Made by a program: the position numbers and the translations under genes
NCBI GenBank assembly: GCA_963925735.1
Contig: CAWUUH010000003.1
Coordinates: 41,147 to 105,146, forward strand
Length of the DNA: 64,000 bases
DNA from: UBA4582 sp013204195
Lineage (GTDB): Bacteria; Pseudomonadota; Gammaproteobacteria; Pseudomonadales; Azotimanducaceae
Reading direction: 5' to 3'
Part shown: positions 16,459 to 23,978 of the stretch, piece after piece
Position numbering within the stretch: the first letter of the stretch is position 1
Layout: each line of letters begins with the position of its first letter
Notes under the pieces: generated by a model
The model's database searches: none
The model's input: the letters and a program-made list of their open reading frames with translations, nothing else
Told to the model about the DNA's origin: nothing

Positions 16459-17673
16459 ATGAAACCGATTCCCACCTGCTCTGTACCAGCTGCGCGCCGT
16501 GCCGTCCTGCGTCACCAAGGGCTGCTTAAAGGTGCCCACTTCGGTCGCGGCAAACCGGCAGTGCTCCGCGCTATTGATGCCCTGGGTTACGTGCAAATCG
16601 ATACAATCTCGGTCGTTGACCGCGCTCACCATCATATTTTAAAGACCCGCATACCCAACTACACACCGGAACTGCTCACCCAGCTGCAGGCCGTTGATCG
16701 CCAGGTGTTTGAATACTGGTCCCACGCGGCCGCCTACCTGCCGATCGACGACTACCGATACTATCTGCCCATGATGCATGGCTTTGGCGTCCAGCGTCGT
16801 CACGACCAGCGTCTCACAAAAGGGGTGCTTGATCGCATCGCGGCAGAAGGACCGCTGCAATCGAAGGACTTTGAACAGCAAAAAGATCGACAGAGCAACG
16901 GCTGGTGGGATTGGAAGCCGGCTAAACACGCCCTCGAATACCTGTTTCTGAGCGGCCAACTGATGATCCATGAGCGCGTGGGGTTTGCTAAGGTCTATGA
17001 TTTGACCGAGCGCGTATTGCCCGCGGTTATCGATACCCGTATGCCGTCAGTGACCGAATGGGCCCGCTTCAGCCTGCTCAAGTCTCTTAAGGCCATGGGT
17101 ATTGGTACTTTGGCGGACCTGACCTATGCCCGCGCTACGGTTCGGCGTTTTACCGCACCAGAATTTGTGCCCGATTATGCCGCGGCCCTGCAGCAATTAC
17201 TCGATGAAGGTCAGGTCTGTGCCGTGGATGTGGAAGGTGAAACTTGGTATACACTGCCCGGGTTCTTCGAATCCACTCGCACGCGGCTGAATCACACACA
17301 GGTCCAGTTTCTGTCACCCTTCGACAACCTAGTGATCAATCGCAAGCGGATTCTGCGCCTATTCAACTTTGACTATCAGCTAGAGTGCTATGTGCCCGCG
17401 GCTAAACGTCGCTACGGCTATTTTTGTTTGCCGCTACTGTGGGGGGATCAATTGATGGGTCGCATGGATTGCAAGGCCGAGCGCAAAACCGGCGTTTTGC
17501 GCATTCGCCATCTGCAGATTGATTCGCAACATGTCCATACAGCCGCTCTGATCAGCGCCCTGAAACTTGGCATACAGCGCTTTGCCGAGGGTCTGCAATG
17601 CACTCGCATTGAGCTTGAGACCACCACACCGGCCCGGCTCCGCCGAGCCCTGACACTGAAGCCTGTCGGTTAA
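16459..17673 (+). CDS. YcaQ/AlkX-type winged-helix DNA glycosylase (HTH_42)
   Basis: About 404 aa. Family members unhook DNA interstrand crosslinks and remove alkylated bases. The ATG at 16459 places R-R-A-V-L-R-H-Q-G-L near the N-terminus as expected; an in-frame TTG at 16411 is less likely. The diagnostic catalytic motif is Q-I-D in LGYVQIDTISVVDRAHH, the QxD form of the YcaQ group rather than the QxQ of the AlkZ group. Y-W-S-H-A-A-A-Y-L-P and S-P-F-D-N-L are further family blocks. It is a single gene, divergent from xni, so two DNA-repair genes share an upstream region. Confidence 0.88.
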   Translation: MKPIPTCSVPAARRAVLRHQGLLKGAHFGRGKPAVLRAIDALGYVQIDTISVVDRAHHHILKTRIPNYTPELLTQLQAVDRQVFEYWSHAAAYLPIDDYRYYLPMMHGFGVQRRHDQRLTKGVLDRIAAEGPLQSKDFEQQKDRQSNGWWDWKPAKHALEYLFLSGQLMIHERVGFAKVYDLTERVLPAVIDTRMPSVTEWARFSLLKSLKAMGIGTLADLTYARATVRRFTAPEFVPDYAAALQQLLDEGQVCAVDVEGETWYTLPGFFESTRTRLNHTQVQFLSPFDNLVINRKRILRLFNFDYQLECYVPAAKRRYGYFCLPLLWGDQLMGRMDCKAERKTGVLRIRHLQIDSQHVHTAALISALKLGIQRFAEGLQCTRIELETTTPARLRRALTLKPVG

Positions 17674-17719
17674 AGCTTGCCAATAACGCTTGCTAGTTGA
17701 AACCGACAGCAGGCAAGCG
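17663..17719. other. interleaved inverted repeats between convergent genes
   Basis: Two stems interlock. CTGTCGGTT (17663-17671) pairs with AACCGACAG (17701-17709). GCTTGCC (17675-17681) pairs with GGCAAGC (17712-17718), and CGCTTGC (17687-17693) can alternatively use GCAAGCG (17713-17719). It spans the ycaQ-type stop codon and the gap to the acyl-CoA synthetase gene. No T-run is present. Confidence 0.4.
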
Positions 17720-17742
17720 CCTCAGCTTAACACTATAGTCGT

Positions 17743-19380
17743 TTATATTTGCCGGTCGCGGCCGGCCCAATAGGGCTCTCGCACCAGCCGGCGCTGAATC
17801 TTCCCAGACGGCAGCCGCGGTAGATCTTCAGTAAAATCAATGGTGCGTGGCGCCTTAAACGCCGGCAGGTGCTCGCGCACAAAGGCGATCAACTCAGCGA
17901 CCGTGCCTTGGTCTGGCGCAATACCCGGCTTCAGCATCACCACTGATTTCACGTCTTCGCCCCACTCTTCGCTGGGAATGCCGATGGTACAAACATCGGC
18001 AACAGCCGGATGCCGCAATAACACATCGTCGGTTTCCTGCGGATAAATATTCACGCCGCCCGAGATAATGGTTTCCGCGCTGCGGCCGGTTAAGAACAGA
18101 TAACCATCCGCATCAAAATAGCCCATATCGCCCAAGGTAAAATAGTCACCTTGATAACTACCTGCGGTTTTGGCGGTATCTTTGTAGTATTCAAACCGGA
18201 TCTCTGGCGCCCGAAAGTAAATGGTACCTACGGTGCCAGTCGCCACTTCTTTACCATCGTCATCACAAATTTTGTTATCCGCAGAAGGGGGTGCTTTGCC
18301 CACACTGCCAGGCTTGGTAAGCCACTCCTGCGGGCCAATAAAGAAGCCGCCACCGCCCTCCGTGGCGGCGTAGTATTCATAGACCACAGGCCCCAGCCAG
18401 GCCATCATCGACTGCTTCACATGCACCGGACAGGGCGCAGCGCCATGCAATACAAATCGAAGCTTGTCGACCTGGTATTTGTCTCGAGTAGCCGCTGGCA
18501 ATGCCAGCAGCCGATGAAACATTGTCGCCACCATATGCGTGTGGGTAATGTCGTATTCTTCCACCAACCTCAAGGTTTCTTCTGGGTCCCACTTGTCCAT
18601 CAACACCGTGCCGACACCTGCAGCCAAGGGCGCAATAATATTAAAGGCCAGCGGCGCTGCATGGTAAGCCGGCCCGGTACACAAAGCCCTATCCGTCTCG
18701 GCATCATAGGCCGCAGCGGCCATCGAGATGGCCGTGGTCTCAGCCGCCGCGCGACTCGCTTGGCTCGCGTTCTCGCCCTCTGACACTGCCCCACCTGGAA
18801 GAGCGGCAGCCGTCCGTTGTCGATAAACCCCTTTGGGACGACCGGTCGTACCGGACGTATAGAGCATCTGCCCACCAATCTCCGGCGCATCGATATTGCC
18901 AGCCGCAGCGCTATCAACCAATTCGTTGTAGGCCTGAAAACCTGGCAAGTCTCCACCCACCGACAAGGCCAGCTTCAATTGCGAGTGATTATCCTGGAGC
19001 GCGTCAATAGCTGGCTGAGCACAGCGAATATCCGCGATAAAGGCTTTCGCCTCACAATTGCCCACAATGTAGGACGCATTATCACCGGTCAAATGCCAGT
19101 TAATCGGCGTCACTCGAAAGCCAGCACGCATACAGGCGTAGTAGACTTCGAGAAATTCGGGACGATTCACCAACAACATCGCCACCCCGTCATCAGGCTT
19201 CAAGCCGGCGTTGCGAAGCACGCGAGCCAATTGATTTGCGCGCGCATTGAGTTCGGCAAACGTTCGGTTCCCATAATTAGAAATCACCGCCATCTTGGCG
19301 GGGCGTTCTTGAGCATGGTAGGCCAGGGTCATGCCCGTTAGGGTCGCTTCCGGCAGTGTCAATTTCACAGCGTTTGTCAT
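17743..19380 (-). CDS. AMP-forming acyl-CoA synthetase
   Basis: ATP-dependent ligase activating a carboxylic acid to its CoA thioester, about 545 aa. The ATG at 19380 is chosen because a purine-rich GGGG motif lies 8 bases upstream and the protein then has normal family length; the open frame extends 42 codons further without family similarity. The P-loop is MLYTSGTTGRPKGV, the adenine-site motif Y-E-Y-Y-A-A-T-E-G, the hinge L-T-G-R-S-A-E-T-I-I-S-G-G-V-N-I-Y-P, and the catalytic lysine lies in LPSGKIQRR near the C-terminus. A 60-residue Ala-rich segment after the P-loop is longer than usual. The substrate class (fatty, aromatic or steroid side-chain acids) is not determined. Confidence 0.9.
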   Translation of the reverse strand: MTNAVKLTLPEATLTGMTLAYHAQERPAKMAVISNYGNRTFAELNARANQLARVLRNAGLKPDDGVAMLLVNRPEFLEVYYACMRAGFRVTPINWHLTGDNASYIVGNCEAKAFIADIRCAQPAIDALQDNHSQLKLALSVGGDLPGFQAYNELVDSAAAGNIDAPEIGGQMLYTSGTTGRPKGVYRQRTAAALPGGAVSEGENASQASRAAAETTAISMAAAAYDAETDRALCTGPAYHAAPLAFNIIAPLAAGVGTVLMDKWDPEETLRLVEEYDITHTHMVATMFHRLLALPAATRDKYQVDKLRFVLHGAAPCPVHVKQSMMAWLGPVVYEYYAATEGGGGFFIGPQEWLTKPGSVGKAPPSADNKICDDDGKEVATGTVGTIYFRAPEIRFEYYKDTAKTAGSYQGDYFTLGDMGYFDADGYLFLTGRSAETIISGGVNIYPQETDDVLLRHPAVADVCTIGIPSEEWGEDVKSVVMLKPGIAPDQGTVAELIAFVREHLPAFKAPRTIDFTEDLPRLPSGKIQRRLVREPYWAGRDRQI

Positions 19381-19602
19381 AGTTAAGGACCCCTTCGCCT
19401 TATCACCAGCGTTGATTAATCTTGTCAAGACGACGGAGATTGCATTATCTTTAACCCAAGCGCAAGGGACAGCGATACCGCGTCTAACTCGATGACGGGT
19501 GCACATCTGGAGCCATCAGTGGGCTTAAAGATGCGCAACTGTCGGCGGGTTGATTGAGGACAACAAACGATGAATTACTGAATGACAACAAGGAGCACAA
19601 AC

Positions 19603-19824
19603 ATGCCGGACGCTTACACGCTAGCCAAGCAACACCTGGATACAGGCATTCAAGAAGCCGCAGAAAACAACATAGAACTTAATGCCTACGGCCAGGCATT
19701 ACTCTGGAAACTGATTGAGCGTTATAAAGAAAACGGCCGCAGCGCCGCTGACATCATCAGCGAAATTAAGTACACCCTTGATAACGTTGAAGACGACGGC
19801 ACCTTTCACGTATCTAGAAATTAG
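19603..19824 (+). CDS. small acidic helical protein of unknown function
   Basis: 73 aa when started at the ATG at 19603, which has AAGGAG 8 bases upstream; an in-frame ATG at 19582 adds 7 residues with no ribosome site. It looks wholly alpha-helical and soluble (Y-T-L-A-K-Q-H-L-D-T-G-I-Q-E-A-A). I do not recognise a family. It is a single gene on + between two minus-strand transcripts, and the clear ribosome site supports it as real. Confidence 0.7.
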   Translation: MPDAYTLAKQHLDTGIQEAAENNIELNAYGQALLWKLIERYKENGRSAADIISEIKYTLDNVEDDGTFHVSRN

Positions 19825-19913
19825 AAACTAGATACTGGGTGCTATGCTTTAAAGCTTTAAGCTTTAACTTTCAGCTTTCAGCACTGAGCACGGGGAAGAA
19901 CAAGTCCTGAAAA

Positions 19914-19936
19914 CTAGCACCCTGCCTGGGTGCTAG
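19914..19936 (-). terminator. intrinsic terminator of the cytochrome b561 - yceI operon
   Basis: CTAGCACCC and GGGTGCTAG form a perfect 9-bp stem around TGCCT. Read on the minus strand it lies 15 bases after the yceI stop and is followed by TTTTC. Confidence 0.7.
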
Positions 19937-19950
19937 CATCAACTCAGGGC

Positions 19951-20520
19951 CTACTGCCGAACGCCTTCGATATTCAACTCCAGATAGACCTTATTTTCCG
20001 GGGGCATGTTGAACCCAAAGGCCGTCGTGTCGAGGGTCGTCGTGCCCGTAAAGCCGGCGCGATAGCCTCCCCAGGGGTCATCACCAGCACCGATCGTCTG
20101 TGCGTCAATAATGATATCCCGCGTTACGCCATGGAGCGTCAGAAGACCATTGACTGTCGCCCCACCTTCGCCGTCAGCGACAACCGCAGTACTGACAAAT
20201 TTCGCTGTGGCATATTTTTTTACGTCCAGAAAATCTGCGCTGCGAACATGCTTGTCCCGTTCCGCATGATGGCTGTCGAGGCTCAAAGGATCGATGTCGA
20301 CGACCACCTGCGTGGCGGCGATGTTCTCGGGGTCGTAACTGAAGGTGCCGCTGAACTTGTTGAACGAACCCGTCAACCAACTGTAGCCAAGATGCTTGTA
20401 TTTGAAATTGATCGACGCATGACCACCTTGCGTGTCGATGACGTACTCGGCAGCGTTGACCTGCGCGGTAAAAGTCAGCCCTAAGGCTAAGCCCAGCAGC
20501 GTTTTCTTCATCTCATTCAT
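19951..20520 (-). CDS. yceI: YceI-family periplasmic lipocalin-like protein
   Basis: 189 aa with signal peptide (K-K-T-L-L-G-L-A-L-G-L-T-F-T-A-Q-V-N-A-A). The mature protein is the YceI beta-barrel, which binds isoprenoid or amphiphilic ligands. Visible blocks are the N-terminal Y-V-I-D-T-Q-G-G-H-A-S-I-N-F, V-D-I-D-P-L-S-L-D-S-H-H, L-D-V-K-K-Y-A-T-A-K-F and T-L-H-G-V-T-R. Its start overlaps the end of the cytochrome b561 gene by 8 bp, the same pairing as E. coli yceJ-yceI, so the two are co-transcribed and possibly linked through quinone-pool chemistry. Confidence 0.93.
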   Translation of the reverse strand: MNEMKKTLLGLALGLTFTAQVNAAEYVIDTQGGHASINFKYKHLGYSWLTGSFNKFSGTFSYDPENIAATQVVVDIDPLSLDSHHAERDKHVRSADFLDVKKYATAKFVSTAVVADGEGGATVNGLLTLHGVTRDIIIDAQTIGAGDDPWGGYRAGFTGTTTLDTTAFGFNMPPENKVYLELNIEGVRQ

Positions 20521-21106
20521 CCTCGATAGGGTTTACATTTTTAGTATCAGGCACCTTGCGCCCTAACATTTTGCTGAGTGTACCATCCCTGTCGATGAAC
20601 TCATGCTTGAGCGCAGCCAGACTATGCAGACAGGCACCAACGATGATGGATAAGGCCAGGTACCAATGGATCTCGCCCGCCAAGTCCTCTTGGTTGTCGA
20701 CCCCAGTCAGACTCGCAGGAATCGTAAACCAGTCAAACACTGCCACACCCCGCCCATCTGCCGTCGTTATCAGATAACCACTAAGCCCCAACAGCGGAAT
20801 CAAGACATAAAAGGTCCAATGTAGTGTCGATGCCAGCCTGGTCTGCAACCGATCACCCGACATGACTGGCTGAACGCTGGCCCAACGCCAACCCAGACGC
20901 GCCAACCACACTAGCATCATCACGACACCCAAACTGCGATGTAAGTTAGGCCCCCGCTGATACCAGGCATCATAGTAATCCAGGTCAACCATCCACCATC
21001 CCAGGCAGAACATTCCCGTGATACCGATGGCCATAGACCAGTGAAAGATCAGCGTCACCCACCCATAACGCAGCGGTGTATTTTTAAGTGGGCCTAGTTG
21101 AAACAC
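20513..21106 (-). CDS. yceJ: cytochrome b561 (YceJ type)
   Basis: 197-aa di-haem b-type membrane cytochrome with four helices. Candidate haem-ligand histidines are in TLIFHWSMA (helix 1), NLHRSLGVV (helix 2), LHWTFYVLIP (helix 3) and G-E-I-H-W-Y-L-A or C-L-H-S-L-A-A-L-K-H (helix 4). It probably moves electrons from the quinone pool. It lies upstream of yceI with an 8-bp overlap; the SRAP gene lies 12 bp upstream on the same strand. Confidence 0.9.
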   Translation of the reverse strand: MFQLGPLKNTPLRYGWVTLIFHWSMAIGITGMFCLGWWMVDLDYYDAWYQRGPNLHRSLGVVMMLVWLARLGWRWASVQPVMSGDRLQTRLASTLHWTFYVLIPLLGLSGYLITTADGRGVAVFDWFTIPASLTGVDNQEDLAGEIHWYLALSIIVGACLHSLAALKHEFIDRDGTLSKMLGRKVPDTKNVNPIEDE

Positions 21107-21118
21107 GCAACCTCGCGA

Positions 21119-21811
21119 TTAATCTAGGGCAATCCGCACGCTCGAACCCGTGGGTTCAACGCAGCGGCTATCCTTGTGTCGTGCATTATTGACATAGGGC
21201 GAGACCGGGGTGATCGTGAGCGGCACCCGCAGTGTCGGCGCCAGCAACGCCGCCAAGGGTTCAGCGGCCGTTTCCATATCAAGCCACTGAGTAATCTCAG
21301 CCCGATTCAGGTGTACAGGAATTCGCCGATGTAAGGCTTGCATGGATTGGGGGGCTGCCGCCGTCACAATCGTGCAACTGTAGATCACTCGCTCAGCTTT
21401 TTCCCAGCGATCCCATAGACCTGCCAGGGCCAAGCCATTATCGGCATCCGCCTCCACATAATAAGGCACCTTGATACCCTGCTCGGTGCGCCACTCGTAA
21501 TAGCCCGATACCGGAACGATACAACGTCGAGACTTGAACGCGTCGCGAAATGCTCGACTGGTCGCCAAGGTTTCAGATTTAGCATTAAACATGCTGTATT
21601 TTGAGCTAGGCTCTGGCGCCCAGTGCGGTACAAGCCACCAGCGCATTGCTGCCAGACAGCGGCGATCAGACCCGGTATAAACAACCTGAACCTGCTCGGT
21701 CGGCGCAATATTGTACTCGGTGGGCAAATCCGGCACTGGGCTGTCACTGCCCAGGATTTCCATCACGAACTGGGTCAGTGGTGCACTAACCACATTGAAT
21801 CGACCACACAT
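21119..21811 (-). CDS. yedK: SRAP-domain (YedK/HMCES) abasic-site protein
   Basis: 230 aa. SRAP proteins crosslink to abasic sites in single-stranded DNA through Cys2. The protein begins MCGRF, so Cys2 becomes N-terminal after Met removal. Other active-site residues are visible: the Asn of EYNIAPTEQ, the Glu of GYYEW and the His of ALHRRIPV. S-R-R-C-I-V-P-V-S-G-Y-Y-E-W is the hallmark block. The stop is 12 bp from the cytochrome b561 start, so it may be the first gene of that operon. Confidence 0.93.
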   Translation of the reverse strand: MCGRFNVVSAPLTQFVMEILGSDSPVPDLPTEYNIAPTEQVQVVYTGSDRRCLAAMRWWLVPHWAPEPSSKYSMFNAKSETLATSRAFRDAFKSRRCIVPVSGYYEWRTEQGIKVPYYVEADADNGLALAGLWDRWEKAERVIYSCTIVTAAAPQSMQALHRRIPVHLNRAEITQWLDMETAAEPLAALLAPTLRVPLTITPVSPYVNNARHKDSRCVEPTGSSVRIALD

Positions 21812-21873
21812 ATCGGTCTCCTGCGGGTGAATCCTTTACCAAGACGCCAGGGCCCCAGTAGCCAGGACTCAAG

Positions 21874-22818
21874 TTAGCGAGTTGAGAGCGCATTCACCTC
21901 GGCCATTTCAGCATCGCTAAGGCGCCAGGCCGCAGCCGCAGCGTTTTGCTCAACTTGCACAGCACTGGTGGCGCCGGCGATCACGCTGGATATGTAGGGC
22001 TTGGTTGCCAGCCAGCTCATGGCGAGCTCCAGCAGGGTTCGATCATGGGCCTGTGCAAACGCTGTGAGCTTATCGACAATAGCAAAATTCTGCTCTGACA
22101 AAGCCGCCGCGCCACGCTCACCCCAGGCTGCCAGCCGGGTACCTTGAGGGGCTGCCTCACCGCGCTGATATTTGCCCGTCAGCAAACCACTGGCCAGGGG
22201 GAAATACGGTAAAATGCCGATCCCGAAATGCTGGGCGGCAGGCACCACATCCTTCTCGATTCGTCGATCAATCAGGCTGTAATGATTCTGTGCCGTGACG
22301 AAGGGGTTTAATCCATGATGGCGGGCAGTCCAGTGGGCGTCCGTCAGTTGCCAGCCACTGAAATTCGAGTGGCCGATATAACGGACTTTGCCGCTGCGAA
22401 CTAGATCGTCCAGGGCCCGCAGGGTTTCCTCGATGGGTGTTTGATCATCAGGCACATGTTGCTGATAAAGATCGATGTAATCAGTACCCAGACGTTTCAA
22501 GCTGGCATCCACCGCATTCATGATATAGCGCCGTGAAGCGCCGCGCATTAAGTCCCCCGCCCCCATGGGATTCGCGAATTTACTGGCAATGATCACACTT
22601 GAACGATCCTTGCCCTTGATGGCTTGGCCCAGGTACTCCTCCGACAAACCATTCGGCCCGTAAATATCGGCACTATCGAAAAAATTGACGCCGACATCCA
22701 GCGCCGCATCTACCACCGCCGCAGTCGCCACCGCATCACACCGACGGCCAAAATTATTACAGCCGATTCCAACAATCGACACCTTTAGCCCGGTGTTCCC
22801 CAGATTACGATATTCCAT
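21874..22818 (-). CDS. aldo/keto reductase
   Basis: 314-aa NADPH-dependent (beta/alpha)8-barrel oxidoreductase. The catalytic tetrad is Asp48 and Tyr53 (F-F-D-S-A-D-I-Y-G), Lys80 (I-I-A-S-K) and His121 (Y-Q-Q-H-V-P-D-D). The opening M-E-Y-R-N-L-G-N-T-G-L-K-V-S is typical of the YajO/Tas-like branch. The substrate is not predictable. A 12-bp palindrome 25 bp upstream of its ATG may be an operator. Confidence 0.9.
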   Translation of the reverse strand: MEYRNLGNTGLKVSIVGIGCNNFGRRCDAVATAAVVDAALDVGVNFFDSADIYGPNGLSEEYLGQAIKGKDRSSVIIASKFANPMGAGDLMRGASRRYIMNAVDASLKRLGTDYIDLYQQHVPDDQTPIEETLRALDDLVRSGKVRYIGHSNFSGWQLTDAHWTARHHGLNPFVTAQNHYSLIDRRIEKDVVPAAQHFGIGILPYFPLASGLLTGKYQRGEAAPQGTRLAAWGERGAAALSEQNFAIVDKLTAFAQAHDRTLLELAMSWLATKPYISSVIAGATSAVQVEQNAAAAAWRLSDAEMAEVNALSTR

Positions 22819-22842
22819 AGATAGCGCTCTTATGCTGCATTG

Positions 22843-22854
22843 ACCAATATTGGT
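22843..22854. promoter_or_regulatory. 12-bp perfect palindrome upstream of the aldo/keto reductase gene
   Basis: ACCAATATTGGT is perfectly self-complementary. It is placed 25 bp before the minus-strand aldo/keto reductase start and 160 bp before the plus-strand carbamoyltransferase start, a position suited to a dimeric repressor or activator. The cognate regulator is not in the window. Confidence 0.4.
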
Positions 22855-22967
22855 GCAACGGTGAGTCAGTAGGTTTGCGCAAAATTAGCAAAAATTAGTC
22901 CTAGCTGATACTTGTAATCGCACAAATGATCGGTTAATTTTCTGGTCTCGCGTGACGAACTCCATCA

Positions 22968-22996
22968 AAAGTCCAGATTCCTGGGCTTTTTTTTTT
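22968..22996 (+). terminator. intrinsic terminator immediately before the carbamoyltransferase ribosome site
   Basis: AAAGTCCAG, loop ATTC, then CTGGGCTTT form a 9-bp stem with one G-T pair. The T-run covers ten bases, 22987-22996. The only possible ribosome site (GGGA, 22997-23000) follows directly, and the gene starts at 23014. No plus-strand gene ends just upstream, so the structure looks like a leader attenuator rather than the end of a transcript. Confidence 0.75.
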
Positions 22997-23013
22997 GGGA
23001 AAAATGAACAGAC

Positions 23014-23952
23014 ATGAGACATCTACCGAACCTACAGTGCCTAGACGGCACAGAAATCCGGGCGATATTATCCAAAGCCGCTGAGATCAAGGCCGACCCC
23101 GCGCGTTATGACCGGCTGTTGCATCGCAAGTCGATGGCCATGCTGTTTCAGAAGACCAGCACGCGCACCCGAGTGTCCTTTGAGGTCGCGATGACTGAAC
23201 TGGGCGGTCACGCGATTTATATTGATTGGGCGACATCGAATTTTGTGCTTTCGGGCATCGAACACGAGACCGCCTACTTGTCACGAAATGTCAGCTGCAT
23301 CATGGCGCGCCTGTATCACCATAGCGACCTGCAAAAAATTATGAGTGCGAGCCTGGTACCGGTCATCAATGGCTGCGACGAGTTATACCACCCCTGTCAG
23401 GCCCTGACAGACGTGCTCACCATGCAAGAGCATTATGCGGGCGATCTGCAAGACGCCCACCTGGCCTTTATTGGCGTGCAAAACAACGTTTCCAATTCGT
23501 TGATCACCATCTGCGATAAGCTCGGCATCACCATGACCATCGCCACCCCTGAACAGGAAGGCAATACCGCCAGCGCCGACGCCACTGTGAATCAGATTCT
23601 GCAGACCTCAGATCGCATTAACCACACCACGGATCCTCGCGAAGCCGTCAAAAACGCCGACTTCGTCTACACCGATACCTGGATTGATATGCAGTATTTC
23701 AACAATCCAGAACACAGTGAAGAGAACGAGGCCAAACTCGCCTTGATGAAGCCTTACCAGTTGAACTCAGCATTACTCGACGGTATCGACTGCAAGATCA
23801 TGCACGATATGCCGATCCATGACGGCTTCGAGATCAGCGCCGAACTGACTCGAGACCCACGCGCCATCATGTACGAGCAAGCTGCCAATCGCCTGCACGC
23901 TCAGAAAGGCTTACTCTGGTGGCTCTACAGCGAAGCTGGTAATCTAAGCTAA
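23014..23952 (+). CDS. carbamoyltransferase related to ornithine carbamoyltransferase, altered amine site
   Basis: 312 aa with the two-domain fold of aspartate/ornithine carbamoyltransferases. The carbamoyl-phosphate motifs are intact: S49-T-R-T-R53 and H126-P-C-Q129. The two motifs that hold ornithine in true OTCs differ: the D-x-x-x-S-M-G loop reads D221-T-W-I-D-M-Q, and the HCLP motif reads H264-D-M-P267, so the ornithine-contacting Ser and Cys are both Asp. The amine substrate is therefore probably not plain ornithine, although the enzyme still looks catalytic. It is a single gene directly behind a terminator-like hairpin, beside the glycolate operon and away from any arg gene. Confidence 0.75.
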   Translation: MRHLPNLQCLDGTEIRAILSKAAEIKADPARYDRLLHRKSMAMLFQKTSTRTRVSFEVAMTELGGHAIYIDWATSNFVLSGIEHETAYLSRNVSCIMARLYHHSDLQKIMSASLVPVINGCDELYHPCQALTDVLTMQEHYAGDLQDAHLAFIGVQNNVSNSLITICDKLGITMTIATPEQEGNTASADATVNQILQTSDRINHTTDPREAVKNADFVYTDTWIDMQYFNNPEHSEENEAKLALMKPYQLNSALLDGIDCKIMHDMPIHDGFEISAELTRDPRAIMYEQAANRLHAQKGLLWWLYSEAGNLS

Positions 23953-23978
23953 AGCGCACTGCGGCAGCACAAACCCGT

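Noticed and set aside
18151..18783. 210-aa plus-strand open frame
   Set aside because: Shadow of the acyl-CoA synthetase gene on the opposite strand; its product is low-complexity and Arg/Gly/His-rich with no motif.
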